Counted from the stretch's first letter, positions 5,833 through 14,452 are shown. The stretch: 15,478 nucleotides of DNA from Candidatus Cloacimonadota bacterium (GCA_028681035.1 JAQUJJ010000087.1:1-15478), one strand, 5' to 3'. Numbers and translations: made by a program. Notes: generated by a model not told the origin, from the letters alone.

Positions 5833-7350
5833 TTAAGAAAATTTAGCCGTAATATCTTCCATGCCAGGTAAACGATAAACCTTGAACTGGTCTATGCGGA
5901 TGGCAGAATCTGCCACGAACTCAATCTGGTCTTTATAGGACACAAAATCTTGGTTATTTTGAAGTATATGGCTGTAAAGATCAGGGTTTACGGCAATGCG
6001 CAGGGTTTTGTCCTTGATAAAGTAATCGCTACGCCCCAGCCATCGGTAGATCCGCATGGTTACGGCATCTTTGCTGATTACGCGTCCGCTGCCATTACAG
6101 AAGGGGCAGGGATCAGAGAAATTAGCTATAAGGGTACTGCGCATGCGCTTACGGGTAACCTCCACAAGCCCCAGCTCTGTAAATGAATACACCTTGTTTC
6201 TGGCTCTATCGCGGCGCAATCCCTTCTTTAACGTATCCAGCACTTCTGTCTTATGCTTCTCATCCACCATATCAATGAAATCGATGATGATAACTCCTGA
6301 CAAATCTCGTAGTCTTATCTGCCGTGCCACTTCAGCAGCAGCTTCAACATTGGTTTTGCGCACGGTTTCGTCATAGTGGAATTTACCAGTGAAGCTGCCG
6401 GTATTGATATCGATGGCGACCAATGCTTCCGTCTGCTCTATTTTCAAATTACCGCCGCTTGGCAGGTAGATACGGCTGTGAAGAGTGGTCTCTATCTTTT
6501 TCTCAATTGCCCAAGCATCGAAAATAGGAGAATCCTCTTTGTAATACTCCACATTTTCTATCAAATCAGGCGAAATATCCTCGAGCTGAGAGATGATACT
6601 CTTGGCAAAAACCTTGTCATCAACTACCAGACGGTCAACATGCTCGCCGAATAAATCACGAATCAGGTAGTTTTCCAAAGCATTCTCTTCAAAAACACAG
6701 ACCGGTGCTTTGGCGTATTTAAGCTGTTTGTCAATAAGACGCCAAGTCTTTGCCAAAGCCTTGTATTCGTTGCGGAATTCATCTTCATCACAGCCCTCGG
6801 CTTCGGTTCGGACAATAAGTCCAAAGGCGGGGTCTTTTACTTCCGAGAGAATATTGCGGATTCTGCCGCGCTCTGTCTGGGAGTATATCTTGCGGGAAAT
6901 GGCAATCTTATTCTTATTTGGGAAAAGCACTAAGTACTTGCCGGGTATGGAGATTTGCCCGGTTAGGCGCGCACCTTTGGAGCCGATAGGCCCCTTATGA
7001 ACCTGCACGACTATTTCCTGTCCGGGTTTTAGCAGTTTGCCTATCTGAGAGGAATCGGCGGGATTGGTGCGGGCACGGGGCTTTTCACTTTCAAACACAT
7101 CCAGGAAATCCATAACGATATCACTGTAGTGCAGAAACGCTGTGCGCTCCAAGCCAATTTCAATAAACGCAGCACCCATACCGGGAAGCACGTCTTTCAC
7201 GATTCCCTTATAGATGTTGCCGACGGGGTTTTGCTTATCACGGCGCTCTACAAAAAGCTCCACGAGGCGGTTATCTTCTAGAACTGCAACCCGCTTTTCC
7301 AGGGGGTGCACATTCACGATGATTTCTGTATTAAAACTATCTTTTTTCAT
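5833..7350 (-). CDS. rng: Ribonuclease G/E family endoribonuclease
   Basis: 505 aa, the length of RNase G rather than RNase E. Residues ~40-125 form the S1 RNA-binding domain (NPVGNIYKGIVKDVLPGMGAAF, FLHYSD) with a short insertion near 85-105. The catalytic DNase-I-like region has VAIDINTGSFTG (D314) and IIIDFIDM (D357, D360), matching the magnesium-binding aspartates of RNase E. CPFC at 415-418 followed by NGSGRV is the zinc-link region that joins subunits. Known family members cut single-stranded AU-rich RNA, mature rRNA and tRNA, and start mRNA decay. I chose the ATG at 7350 (MKKDSFNTEI) instead of a longer frame: it lies one base after the sppA stop (TAACATG), pointing to coupled translation, and the extra upstream residues would overlap the end of sppA. 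Confidence 0.93.
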   Translation of the reverse strand: MKKDSFNTEIIVNVHPLEKRVAVLEDNRLVELFVERRDKQNPVGNIYKGIVKDVLPGMGAAFIEIGLERTAFLHYSDIVMDFLDVFESEKPRARTNPADSSQIGKLLKPGQEIVVQVHKGPIGSKGARLTGQISIPGKYLVLFPNKNKIAISRKIYSQTERGRIRNILSEVKDPAFGLIVRTEAEGCDEDEFRNEYKALAKTWRLIDKQLKYAKAPVCVFEENALENYLIRDLFGEHVDRLVVDDKVFAKSIISQLEDISPDLIENVEYYKEDSPIFDAWAIEKKIETTLHSRIYLPSGGNLKIEQTEALVAIDINTGSFTGKFHYDETVRKTNVEAAAEVARQIRLRDLSGVIIIDFIDMVDEKHKTEVLDTLKKGLRRDRARNKVYSFTELGLVEVTRKRMRSTLIANFSDPCPFCNGSGRVISKDAVTMRIYRWLGRSDYFIKDKTLRIAVNPDLYSHILQNNQDFVSYKDQIEFVADSAIRIDQFKVYRLPGMEDITAKFS

Positions 7351-7351
7351 G

Positions 7352-9073
7352 TTAATCCAATTTGTAGGGTAACAAGTAATGCCACTCACCACTTGCAGGA
7401 AGCTGGCGTAAAGCACGCTCCATCTCTGCGGCAGGGTCAGTTGCCATACGCATTGCTTGTCTTATTTTTAGTATGTCGGAATCCTTCAAGGCATCCAGAA
7501 TACTTATTTTATCGGGGAAATTGACGGCACTATAGCTTTGGATTTTCGCCAAGCTTGCTGCTTTGGCAATGGCAGCATCAAGAGTGCCAATATCGTCTAT
7601 CAAACGAAGTTTCTTAGCTGTCAAGGCACTGAATACTCTGCCTTCAGCAACGGAATCAATGGTGCCCGGTTCATATCTGCGGGCGGAAATAACGCGAGCT
7701 TTAAACTCATTATAAGTAGCGGTAGAGCTTCTTTTTAGGGAAGCAAGTAACTCGGGGCTGTAAGCTTGGAACAGGTTAAACGAGCCGGCGAACTTGCCGT
7801 GTTTCAAGGTCTGGGTGCGCAGCCCAAGCTTCTTGCCTAAGCCTTCCGTTTCGGGAATCATCATTATCACGCCAATGGAGCCGGTAATTGCGCCTTCATC
7901 AGCCATAATGTAATCTGAAGCGCAGGAAATGTAGTAGCCTCCAGAAGCTGCCACGCCGCCCATGGATATAACGATAGGGAGGTCTTTCTTTAGGCTCATC
8001 AATTGTTGGTAAATCTTTTCGGATTCCAGGGCAGAGCCGCCGGGACTGTTTATGCGCAGTACAATAGCTTTAACGTCCTTATTCTTGCGGATATCTTCGA
8101 TTATCTTCTTTACTTTCGAGGCACTTATAATGCTCTGATCGCCGAATTCTCTACCGGTGCTAGGGCTTATTTCTCCGCTTAAATATACTACGGCAATCTT
8201 GTCTTTCGCTTGCTTGGGTTCTGCTGCGGAATAGTCTGCTATGTTCATCAAGCGATCGTCGCTAAGCTTAAGTTTGGCGAGCATTGCGGTGCGTCCCATA
8301 GGGTAATCTATCAGCTTAAGTTCTTTGGCGGTATCGGCATGCAGGAAGTAATCTTCACGAGTTTCGAACACCTTGGTGATGTCCTCTATGCTCATCTTTC
8401 GCCTTGCTGCTATGTCCCTAAGCAGCATGGTATAGCGGTCTTTCAATACGGCATCAATGTTATCTCTGGTGCCGGGGCTGAGGGATGTCTGAGAATATGG
8501 CTCGCCCGCACCTTTATACTCTCCTGATTGCAGGATTTGCATTTTAATGCCAAGCTTATCGAACAGCTCTTTATAAAACATGAGATTGCTGGAAACGCCC
8601 TCTAATACCAATCCAGCAGAAGCAGATGGCTCCATATAGATTTCGTTGGCATAAGAGGAAAGGAGGTAGTCACCTTGGGTGAAATACTCTCCATAAGCTG
8701 CCACAGGTTTGCCGGATTTCTTGAACTCAGCAATGGCTAAGCCGATTTCTGTAAGGGCAGGATAGCTTGTTTGGATCGCGCTTGGCTCAAGCAGCATGCC
8801 TTTAATGCGGGAATCACTTGCTGCGCTGCGTATCTTAAGTGCCAGCTCTTGAGCACTGTTTGAGCTGGAGCCGAACCATTTAATGGCTTGCATTTCATTA
8901 TAGTCGGATATAACGGCACTTGGGTTTACTCTAAGCCAGGCATCGGATGGCACTTTTGTGCTTGTCCCACCCATACTGTTGCCTATTGTGCTTACAAAAC
9001 CTACGATGAAACCAATTATCAAGATAATCGGGAAGATGATACAACCAATGAGGAATGGTTTGTTTTTTATCAT
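7352..9073 (-). CDS. sppA: Signal peptide peptidase SppA, double-domain (67K) type
   Basis: 573 aa. Start at 9073 (MIKNKPFLIG) has AAGGAG six bases upstream; a longer frame would run through the tRNA gene and is rejected. One N-terminal membrane anchor (about 7-29) leaves the rest outside the cytoplasmic membrane. Two ClpP/crotonase-like serine protease folds follow. The catalytic pair is split between them as in the E. coli enzyme: K187 in GEYKGAGEP in the first half and S377 in GGVAASGGYY in the second. LRINSPGGSALES (339-351) is the conserved substrate-cleft strand. The family degrades signal peptides left in the membrane after secretion. It is followed one base later by rng and preceded by tRNA-Ser, with no promoter seen in the 49-base gap, so it may be read from the tRNA promoter. 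Confidence 0.95.
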   Translation of the reverse strand: MIKNKPFLIGCIIFPIILIIGFIVGFVSTIGNSMGGTSTKVPSDAWLRVNPSAVISDYNEMQAIKWFGSSSNSAQELALKIRSAASDSRIKGMLLEPSAIQTSYPALTEIGLAIAEFKKSGKPVAAYGEYFTQGDYLLSSYANEIYMEPSASAGLVLEGVSSNLMFYKELFDKLGIKMQILQSGEYKGAGEPYSQTSLSPGTRDNIDAVLKDRYTMLLRDIAARRKMSIEDITKVFETREDYFLHADTAKELKLIDYPMGRTAMLAKLKLSDDRLMNIADYSAAEPKQAKDKIAVVYLSGEISPSTGREFGDQSIISASKVKKIIEDIRKNKDVKAIVLRINSPGGSALESEKIYQQLMSLKKDLPIVISMGGVAASGGYYISCASDYIMADEGAITGSIGVIMMIPETEGLGKKLGLRTQTLKHGKFAGSFNLFQAYSPELLASLKRSSTATYNEFKARVISARRYEPGTIDSVAEGRVFSALTAKKLRLIDDIGTLDAAIAKAASLAKIQSYSAVNFPDKISILDALKDSDILKIRQAMRMATDPAAEMERALRQLPASGEWHYLLPYKLD

Positions 9074-9122
9074 GAGAAACTCCTTAAATAAAAGACACGA
9101 TAAGCCTTGGGAAGGAGTTATA

Positions 9123-9216
9123 TGGCGGAGATGTAGGGATTCGAACCCTAGGTACGCGTTTTGCACATACACACGATTTCCAATCGTGCTCCTTCAACCA
9201 GCTCGGACACATCTCC
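9123..9216 (-). tRNA. tRNA-Ser (anticodon GGA), CCA encoded
   Basis: The minus strand folds into a class II tRNA. The acceptor stem is GGAGATG (9216-9210) / CATCTCC (9133-9127) with discriminator G and an encoded CCA at 9125-9123. The anticodon stem CACGA/TCGTG encloses the loop TTGGAAA with anticodon GGA at 9181-9179, reading UCC and UCU. A long variable arm (GTATGTG pairing with CGCGTAC using G-T pairs) and the T-arm TAGGG TTCGAAT CCCTA follow. The long variable arm agrees with serine. Confidence 0.97.
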
Positions 9217-9230
9217 GCGTTAGTCTTGAC

Positions 9231-9259
9231 CATGTTTTTGAGGCTTGCAATTCTGTCAA
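9231..9259 (-). promoter_or_regulatory. Probable promoter of tRNA-Ser
   Basis: Minus-strand TTGACA at 9259-9254, 17 bases, then AACATG at 9236-9231. Transcription would begin roughly 8 bases before the tRNA 5' end. It matches the etfA promoter block at 22 of 28 positions, including ATTGCA inside the spacer and AAAAACAT. It lies between the purH stop and the tRNA, so the tRNA need not depend on the upstream operon. Confidence 0.55.
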
Positions 9260-9265
9260 ACATTA

Positions 9266-10810
9266 TTAGTGGCGGAAGTGGCGATAACCTGTAAATACCA
9301 TAGTAATACCAAGTTCGTTGCAAGCTTGGATGCAATCCTCATCACCCTTGGAGCCTCCGGGTTGGATGATTGCCTTAATTCCATGCTTGTTTATTTCATC
9401 TATCGAATCCCGATAGGGGAAAAAACCATCCGAAGCGCATACTGCTCCGCTTAGGTCGTGACCGAATTTCTCTGCCTTCCAGAAAGCTAAGGACGTGGAA
9501 TCTATACGAGAAGTTTGCCCAATTCCTAAGCCCAATACCATGCCGTCTTTGCTTAGTGCGATGGCGTTGGATTTAAGCAGAGATACAGCTTTCCAGCCAT
9601 AAGCCAAGGCTTGCATCTCTTTTGGGGAAGGCTGCCTTTCGGTTACCACCTTCCAAGAATCTCTGGGTTCATCCACCAAGTCCCATTCCTGAGCCAAATG
9701 CCCACAGGTGAGGGTCTTGATTTCCAGATGGTTAGCTGGTTTTTCCAGTGTTTTGGGATCGAAACTTATTAAGCGTCTGTTCTTCTTCTTTCTTAGGAAA
9801 TCCAGCACACCCTCATCAAAGCTAGGAGCGATGATTATTTCGGTAAAGATGCTGTTAGTCATTTCTGCTGCTTCGATATCGAGGCTACGGTTTACGATTA
9901 CTATTCCGCCAAAGGGAGATAGGGGATCGGTGGCGAATGCTTTCTTGTAAGCCTCGGAAAGGCTTGTCCCGCTGCCAATGCCACAGGGATTGGTATGTTT
10001 TACGATCACCACGGTTGGTTCATCAAAGAGCCTAATAGCCCTAAGCGCAGCGTCTATATCCATGATGTTATTGAAGGATAGTTCCATTCCGTGCAGCAGT
10101 TCCCAACTCTTACTGTTAGCATAGAAGCCGGCTTTTTGGTGGGGGTTTTCTCCATAGCGGAGGGGTGAGACCAGTTTGCATGATAAGTCCAGAACGGAAG
10201 GAATCGCAGAGCTACTTTGTTCTTGATTGCTTAGTTGTTGGAAGTAATCAGCTATAGCTGCATCATAAGTACTTACCAGCGCAAAGGCTTTCTGGGCAAG
10301 ATAACTACTCCACTTTTCAGGCAGTTGCTTTGTCTGTTCCAAATGTGCTAAAGTGGCTTGATAATCATTTGGGTCAACCAATACACACACGCTGGCATAG
10401 TTCTTTGCTGCGGCGCGTATCAGGCAGGGTCCGCCAATATCTATGTTTTCTATAATCTCACTATGAGTGGAGTTTACTCTCTGCCTTGTTGCCGCAAAGG
10501 GATACAGGTTAACTATTACTATATCAATATGGTCTATACCAAGTTCTTCCAAGGTCTTCAAGTGGGCTGGCTCGGAGCGGTTTGCCAGTATGCCCGCGTG
10601 TATTTTGGGATGTAAGGTTTTAACCCGTCCATCCAGTATTTCGGGAAAGCCTGTTACATCCGAAACCTGAACCACGGTTTTACAATACTGCATAAGGTGT
10701 TTTGCCGTGTTGGAGGTAGAGAGAATGGTATAACCAAGCTTCTCTAACTGCACTGCAAGGGTTTCGATACCGCTTTTGTTGCTAACGCTAATCAGCGCAT
10801 ACTTTCTCAT
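9266..10810 (-). CDS. purH: Bifunctional AICAR transformylase / IMP cyclohydrolase
   Basis: 514 aa, the usual full length. The N-terminal MGS-like IMP cyclohydrolase domain covers about 1-195, with SVSNKSG (8-14), STSNTAKHL and DGRVKTLHPKIHAG (60-73). The C-terminal transformylase domain has RYGENPHQKA (218-227), KHTNPCG (271-277; the Lys-His pair is catalytic in known enzymes) and a C-terminal GYRHFRH. It carries out the last two steps of de novo purine synthesis: formyl transfer from 10-formyl-tetrahydrofolate to AICAR, then ring closure to IMP, in the cytosol. The start overlaps the stop of the YihY-like gene (ATGA), so it is translated as the last protein gene of the ABC-yihY-purH operon. 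No other purine gene is adjacent. Confidence 0.97.
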   Translation of the reverse strand: MRKYALISVSNKSGIETLAVQLEKLGYTILSTSNTAKHLMQYCKTVVQVSDVTGFPEILDGRVKTLHPKIHAGILANRSEPAHLKTLEELGIDHIDIVIVNLYPFAATRQRVNSTHSEIIENIDIGGPCLIRAAAKNYASVCVLVDPNDYQATLAHLEQTKQLPEKWSSYLAQKAFALVSTYDAAIADYFQQLSNQEQSSSAIPSVLDLSCKLVSPLRYGENPHQKAGFYANSKSWELLHGMELSFNNIMDIDAALRAIRLFDEPTVVIVKHTNPCGIGSGTSLSEAYKKAFATDPLSPFGGIVIVNRSLDIEAAEMTNSIFTEIIIAPSFDEGVLDFLRKKKNRRLISFDPKTLEKPANHLEIKTLTCGHLAQEWDLVDEPRDSWKVVTERQPSPKEMQALAYGWKAVSLLKSNAIALSKDGMVLGLGIGQTSRIDSTSLAFWKAEKFGHDLSGAVCASDGFFPYRDSIDEINKHGIKAIIQPGGSKGDEDCIQACNELGITMVFTGYRHFRH

Positions 10811-11889
10811 GTATCGCTATCCTCCTCTATCGCTTCCACGAGATGTTTAATCTCTTTCTTGTTGAGGACTCCTTCCAGGCGTCCGTTAAGTTTCTCGTTG
10901 GAGAACATCTCCAAAGTAACCCTAACAACCCTGTGAGGTTCCTTGCGCAGCAATTCTCCATTTTCAGGGGTGTCTATAACGCTTACCATTACTATTCCCC
11001 CCAAGATTATAACCCAGTTTACATATATCCAAAGCAGGAATATCGGCAAGGCAGCCATAACTCCGTAGATGGCTTGCATGCTGGTGAGGTTGTAGATGTA
11101 AATATCAAAAAAGGACTTAGCTAAGGTCCAGATTACCGTTGTCCAAAACGCACCTCGAAACAGCGAAGACCTTTTAATTCGCACCGAAGGCAGCAACATA
11201 TACAAAAACACTAGCCCAAAAAACTGCATTAAGAAAGGAACTATCACCAGCAACCATCGCAGCAAAGGAACTCTTAAGAGCATGGAGATAAGAGGTATGG
11301 ACGAACTGGAGAACAGCACAATCATAATAACCAAGCCAAATACAATGGTGCCAAAGAACTTCACTACCTGGGTAAGCAAATCTTGTTTCACGTTTAGCTG
11401 CATGCCAAGAATACGATCGAAAGTATTCCTTATCACCCTAAACAATGAATAAGAAGACACAAGCAAGATTATAAAGTTGAATATATTAAAGCCGATCATG
11501 CGCCGCACAAGCATATCATCCACAAAGGTCATTATGGCATTTGCAGAGCCGGGGATAAAGTTCTTGGCTACCACTACTTTAAATTTCTCGCCTAGGTTTA
11601 GAAATGGCAAATCTGGGGCAATCATCACCAGAAAAGTAATGAAGGGCACAAAGCCTAATAGCGTTATGTAAGTTAAGCTGCCGGATTCTCTCATCACTCG
11701 TTCAGATGATATTCTGCCAATAAACCTTTTCATAAAGGCACTTGCATTTGTCAGTATGCGTTTGCGTCTCTGAGGGATGGTAAGAGATAAATACACCTTG
11801 TAAGTATCAATAATTGCAATGCGCAAGTAAGATGTCAACCACATAAAGATGCCGTGCAAGGTGCTGCTATCGTTTTTTTGTTTTCCCAT
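10807..11889 (-). CDS. YihY/BrkB-like integral membrane protein
   Basis: 360 aa. A charged N-terminal cytoplasmic region (to about 68) precedes about six membrane segments, near 73-92, 133-152, 178-200, 208-233, 245-265 and 275-305. The family features are RESGSLTYITLLGFVPFITF (67-86) and YGVMAALPIFLLWIYVNWVI (275-294), typical of the YihY/BrkB (UPF0761) group. The group was once labelled ribonuclease BN, a mistaken name; no enzymatic role is established. An 80-residue cytoplasmic tail after 305 is highly charged. Start codon shares one base with the stop of the permease gene (TAATG), and its own stop overlaps purH, so it sits in the middle of a tightly packed operon. Its link to the ABC transporter may be functional (envelope transport) or only positional. 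Confidence 0.88.
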   Translation of the reverse strand: MGKQKNDSSTLHGIFMWLTSYLRIAIIDTYKVYLSLTIPQRRKRILTNASAFMKRFIGRISSERVMRESGSLTYITLLGFVPFITFLVMIAPDLPFLNLGEKFKVVVAKNFIPGSANAIMTFVDDMLVRRMIGFNIFNFIILLVSSYSLFRVIRNTFDRILGMQLNVKQDLLTQVVKFFGTIVFGLVIMIVLFSSSSIPLISMLLRVPLLRWLLVIVPFLMQFFGLVFLYMLLPSVRIKRSSLFRGAFWTTVIWTLAKSFFDIYIYNLTSMQAIYGVMAALPIFLLWIYVNWVIILGGIVMVSVIDTPENGELLRKEPHRVVRVTLEMFSNEKLNGRLEGVLNKKEIKHLVEAIEEDSDT

Positions 11890-13124
11890 TATTCCTCCCT
11901 TAATGCGATCACTGGGTCTAATTTAGAGGCTCTAACCGCTGGTAACACACCGAAAATCAAACCTACCCCGACGGATACGCTTAGTGAAGCCCAAATCATC
12001 TGCACGGATGCCACAACACTGATTTCCAGGAACTTGCCTACCTGACCGAGAATTGCGTAACCCAACAAAATGCCAAGTATGCCGCCCATAGATGTTATCA
12101 GCACGGTTTGTACAAGGAACTGTAAGAATATATCCCTGCCTCTGGCTCCGATGGCAAGGCGTACTCCAATCTCTCGGGTTCGCTCCTTGATAGCTGCAAG
12201 CATGATGTTCATAATCACAATCCCGCCTACAAGCAGCGAGATAACGGCTATCATCACAAATATCACAGAGAATATCATGGTGTTCTTGCCTTGCGCTTCT
12301 GCCTGTTCTTTGGCAGAATTAACCTGAAACACTCGTTTGCCTTGCTTCAAGTTAAGTACTATGTTTTCCACCTTTTTGCGCAGTGCAGCTGCTGCTTTGG
12401 GGTCTGCTGCTCTGATATCCAGATTATCTATCGTGCTGCCAGGCGATATCTTGTTTAGCATTGTGGAGAGCGGTATAAAGCTGCGTTGGTTCAGGTATTC
12501 CAAATAGTTGTCGCTAAAGGCAGAGCCTCCACCCTGAGGCTTCATGTATCGGTGCTTCATCACGCCCACAACCAGCATTTTCTGTCCCGATAAAGTGATG
12601 GTATAGCCAATCGGATTGCGATTAGCAAACAGCTCTTCAGCCACGGTTGTGCCAAGAACAATCACATTGCTGCTGTTCTGCACATCTATATCTTTCAAGA
12701 ATCTTCCCTTATCTGGATTCCATTCTTCCACAATCGTCATATCTGGTAGTACTCCACTCACCATACCATTATATTGCTTATCTCCCAAAGAAAGAACTCC
12801 ATCCCATTTGTTAACACTGGGGTTGAAAGCCGACGCTTCAGGGATCATGGAATCGATATAGCGGATTTCTTTCAGGTTAAAACTGGCAGAGCCGCCCTTG
12901 GAAAAGTCGTAGTTCCAATTTGCCTGAACTTCAATTTTGTTTAGCCCGCCGCGTTCCTGCATCCATGCCATGGTGCTTTTGTTCATGCCATTCACGATAG
13001 CCAATACCACCATGATGCACATCACGCCAAGGACAATGCCAATTACGGTAACTGCACTGCGCACCTTACGCATCATGATATCGGCTAGCCCTATTTTAAT
13101 GGATTCAGCTAAGGGTATCGCCAT
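11889..13124 (-). CDS. MacB/LolC-type ABC transporter permease
   Basis: 411 aa. One N-terminal membrane helix (about 21-46, after the MMRKVRSAVTVIGIVLGVM entry typical of this class), a large extracytoplasmic MacB-type periplasmic core domain (about 50-275), and three C-terminal helices (about 283-310, 334-360, 380-402) of the FtsX domain. The coupling segment KERTREIGVRLAIGA follows the second helix. The end, LPAVRASKLDPVIALREE, is the family's closing motif. Type VII ABC proteins of this kind use ATP in the cytoplasm to drive movements outside the membrane, exporting macrolides, peptides or lipoproteins. The gene begins 20 bases inside the ATPase gene, so both are made together. No membrane-fusion protein (MacA) is adjacent, so the efflux or lipoprotein role is open. 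Confidence 0.92.
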   Translation of the reverse strand: MAIPLAESIKIGLADIMMRKVRSAVTVIGIVLGVMCIMVVLAIVNGMNKSTMAWMQERGGLNKIEVQANWNYDFSKGGSASFNLKEIRYIDSMIPEASAFNPSVNKWDGVLSLGDKQYNGMVSGVLPDMTIVEEWNPDKGRFLKDIDVQNSSNVIVLGTTVAEELFANRNPIGYTITLSGQKMLVVGVMKHRYMKPQGGGSAFSDNYLEYLNQRSFIPLSTMLNKISPGSTIDNLDIRAADPKAAAALRKKVENIVLNLKQGKRVFQVNSAKEQAEAQGKNTMIFSVIFVMIAVISLLVGGIVIMNIMLAAIKERTREIGVRLAIGARGRDIFLQFLVQTVLITSMGGILGILLGYAILGQVGKFLEISVVASVQMIWASLSVSVGVGLIFGVLPAVRASKLDPVIALREE

Positions 13125-13788
13125 TGAATATTTTCCCGTCCATAATGCGGATTATACGGTCGGCTCTATCTGCCACAGCCTGATCGTGAGTAACCATAAT
13201 AACAGTATTACCGGCTTTGTGCAGCTCTTCAAATATCTGCAAGATATCTCCACCGGCTTGAGAATCCAGATTTCCCGTGGGTTCATCTGCCAATAAAATC
13301 GAAGGATGGTTCACGATGGCGCGGGCAATGGCTACGCGCTGCCTTTGTCCACCTGAGAGTTCGGTTGGTTTGTGCTTCAATCTATCATCAAGCCCAACTC
13401 CGGCAAGGATTTCTCTTGCCCGGATATTGCGTTTGCGTGCGTTCATGCCACCGTACATGAGGGGCAATTCCACGTTTTTTAATACACTCAGGTGAGGGAG
13501 GAGATTAAAAGACTGGAAAACAAAGCCGATTTTACGGTTGCGCACGGTTGCCAATGCGGATTTGGGCATGGCACTAACCAGCTCGTTATCTAGATAATAC
13601 TCGCCTTCTGTGGGACGATCCAAGCAACCGATAATGTGCATCAACGTGCTTTTGCCTGAACCAGAGGGACCCATAATGGCGACAAACTCACCTTGCTTTA
13701 TGCAAACGTCTATCCCTATGAGAGCGTGTACTTTAACCTTGCCCATAGAATAGTCTTTACTAAGGTTTTGCGTCCTGATAATATCCAT
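13105..13788 (-). CDS. ABC transporter ATP-binding protein, LolD/MacB type
   Basis: 227 aa from the ATG at 13788 ([16 protein letters not shown]). Walker [10 protein letters not shown] (about 40-48), Q-loop [10 protein letters not shown], signature [14 protein letters not shown] (about 144-157), Walker [13 protein letters not shown], and the switch histidine in VTHDQA are all intact, so the ATPase should be active. The sequence belongs to the LolD/MacB/FtsE group that partners the permease encoded directly after it. A GTG at 13794 is also in frame, but it lies within the AGGTG sequence that would serve as ribosome site for the ATG; the true start could be either. It is the first gene of the minus-strand operon; the region upstream holds a weak promoter candidate and several repeats. 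Confidence 0.93.
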   Translation of the reverse strand: MDIIRTQNLSKDYSMGKVKVHALIGIDVCIKQGEFVAIMGPSGSGKSTLMHIIGCLDRPTEGEYYLDNELVSAMPKSALATVRNRKIGFVFQSFNLLPHLSVLKNVELPLMYGGMNARKRNIRAREILAGVGLDDRLKHKPTELSGGQRQRVAIARAIVNHPSILLADEPTGNLDSQAGGDILQIFEELHKAGNTVIMVTHDQAVADRADRIIRIMDGKIFNGDTLS

Positions 13789-13814
13789 TTTCACCTATTT
13801 ATCCAGTTTCATTC

Positions 13815-13843
13815 CATCTCTGCTTAGGTTGCCAATATGTCAA
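13815..13843 (-). promoter_or_regulatory. Weak promoter candidate for the ABC-yihY-purH operon
   Basis: Minus-strand TTGACA at 13843-13838, 17 bases, then GAGATG. The -10 is poor. The spacer carries TTGGCA where the etfA and tRNA promoters have ATTGCA. The hexamer ends 49 bases before the ATPase start. It is listed because nothing better is visible. Confidence 0.3.
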
Positions 13844-13858
13844 TGAAAAAGATGGGGA

Positions 13859-13918
13859 GAGCTGTGCAAGTGAGAGCTTTGCAGGTGAGAGAGTTGCAGG
13901 TGAGTGCTGTATAAGTGA
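13859..13918 (+). repeat. Four tandem 15-bp repeats
   Basis: GAGCTGTGCAAGTGA, GAGCTTTGCAGGTGA, GAGAGTTGCAGGTGA and GTGCTGTATAAGTGA follow each other without gaps, upstream of the ABC operon. The units diverge from left to right. The role is unknown. Confidence 0.75.
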
Positions 13919-13967
13919 GATTTTCACCAGGATGACAGGAATTAGCGGCGCAACTTATATCTCTCTT

Positions 13968-14044
13968 GCTTGAATTGCCCTATCATTGCCCACTCATTGT
14001 CCATGTGGAGGGCAATGAGTGGGCAATGATAGGACAATTCAAGC
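13968..14044. repeat. Long fold-back palindrome (35-bp arms, 7-nt loop)
   Basis: Arms at 13968-14002 and 14010-14044 are complementary at 33 of 35 positions, and a few more pairs are possible outward. Within the left arm ATTGCCC recurs every 11 bases (13974, 13985, then ATTGTCC at 13996). There is no T-run beside it. It ends six bases before the second copy of the double-hairpin repeat. Confidence 0.9.
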
Positions 14045-14050
14045 AGGGAG

Positions 14051-14235
14051 CTTTGACTTACAATTACGCTGCAACAGGTTTCAAAAATAAGCCTCACAAG
14101 CTATCATTCAGCGTAATTGTGAGTTAAAGTGCCACGATAAAAGGGAGTTCTGCCATGTTTTAACTCATAAATCGGCGAAATATGAGTTAGTGTGCTTGAA
14201 TCGGGAGATACAGTCGCCGATTGTATAAGTCAAAA
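14051..14235 (+). repeat. Two-hairpin interspersed repeat, copy 2
   Basis: Same order and orientation as 532-714. Hairpin 1 has arms 14051-14071 and 14109-14129 (one A-C type mismatch, one G-T pair) around a 37-nt loop. Hairpin 2 has arms 14158-14177 and 14215-14235 (one bulged G, two mismatches) around a 37-nt loop. Conserved loop words are AATAAGCC and CTATCA in hairpin 1 and GATACAGT before the right arm of hairpin 2. The linker between the hairpins is unlike that of copy 1. Confidence 0.85.
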
Positions 14236-14452
14236 CTACCGCACAGCGAATTTGTGTATTAAACTGCTTATGTCTGGAGTGGCTAATTCCTCCTTCTAAA
14301 GGACAAAAATATGCTTGTAAATGGTTTTAAAACATAGGGATAATTGGATTACAAATTGCATGTTAAGCTCTAGTTATGTCCTGTATTGGAAAACGGATAG
14401 AATTGGATTATAGAGCATTGTGGAAATCATCAACGTCCGTTGGTTCCTATGG

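Noticed and set aside
6729..6734. Other TTGACA hexamers (for example minus strand in rng, near 7618 in sppA, near 11831 in the YihY-like gene)
   Set aside because: They are inside coding regions, have no -10 match, and about this many are expected by chance in 15 kb.
7351..7416. 22-residue N-terminal extension of the RNase G/E protein
   Set aside because: It overlaps the end of sppA in another frame; family alignment fits the ATG at 7350, one base after the sppA stop.
9074..9172. 33-residue N-terminal extension of SppA
   Set aside because: It runs through the tRNA-Ser gene; the ATG at 9073 has a strong AAGGAG and begins just before the membrane anchor.
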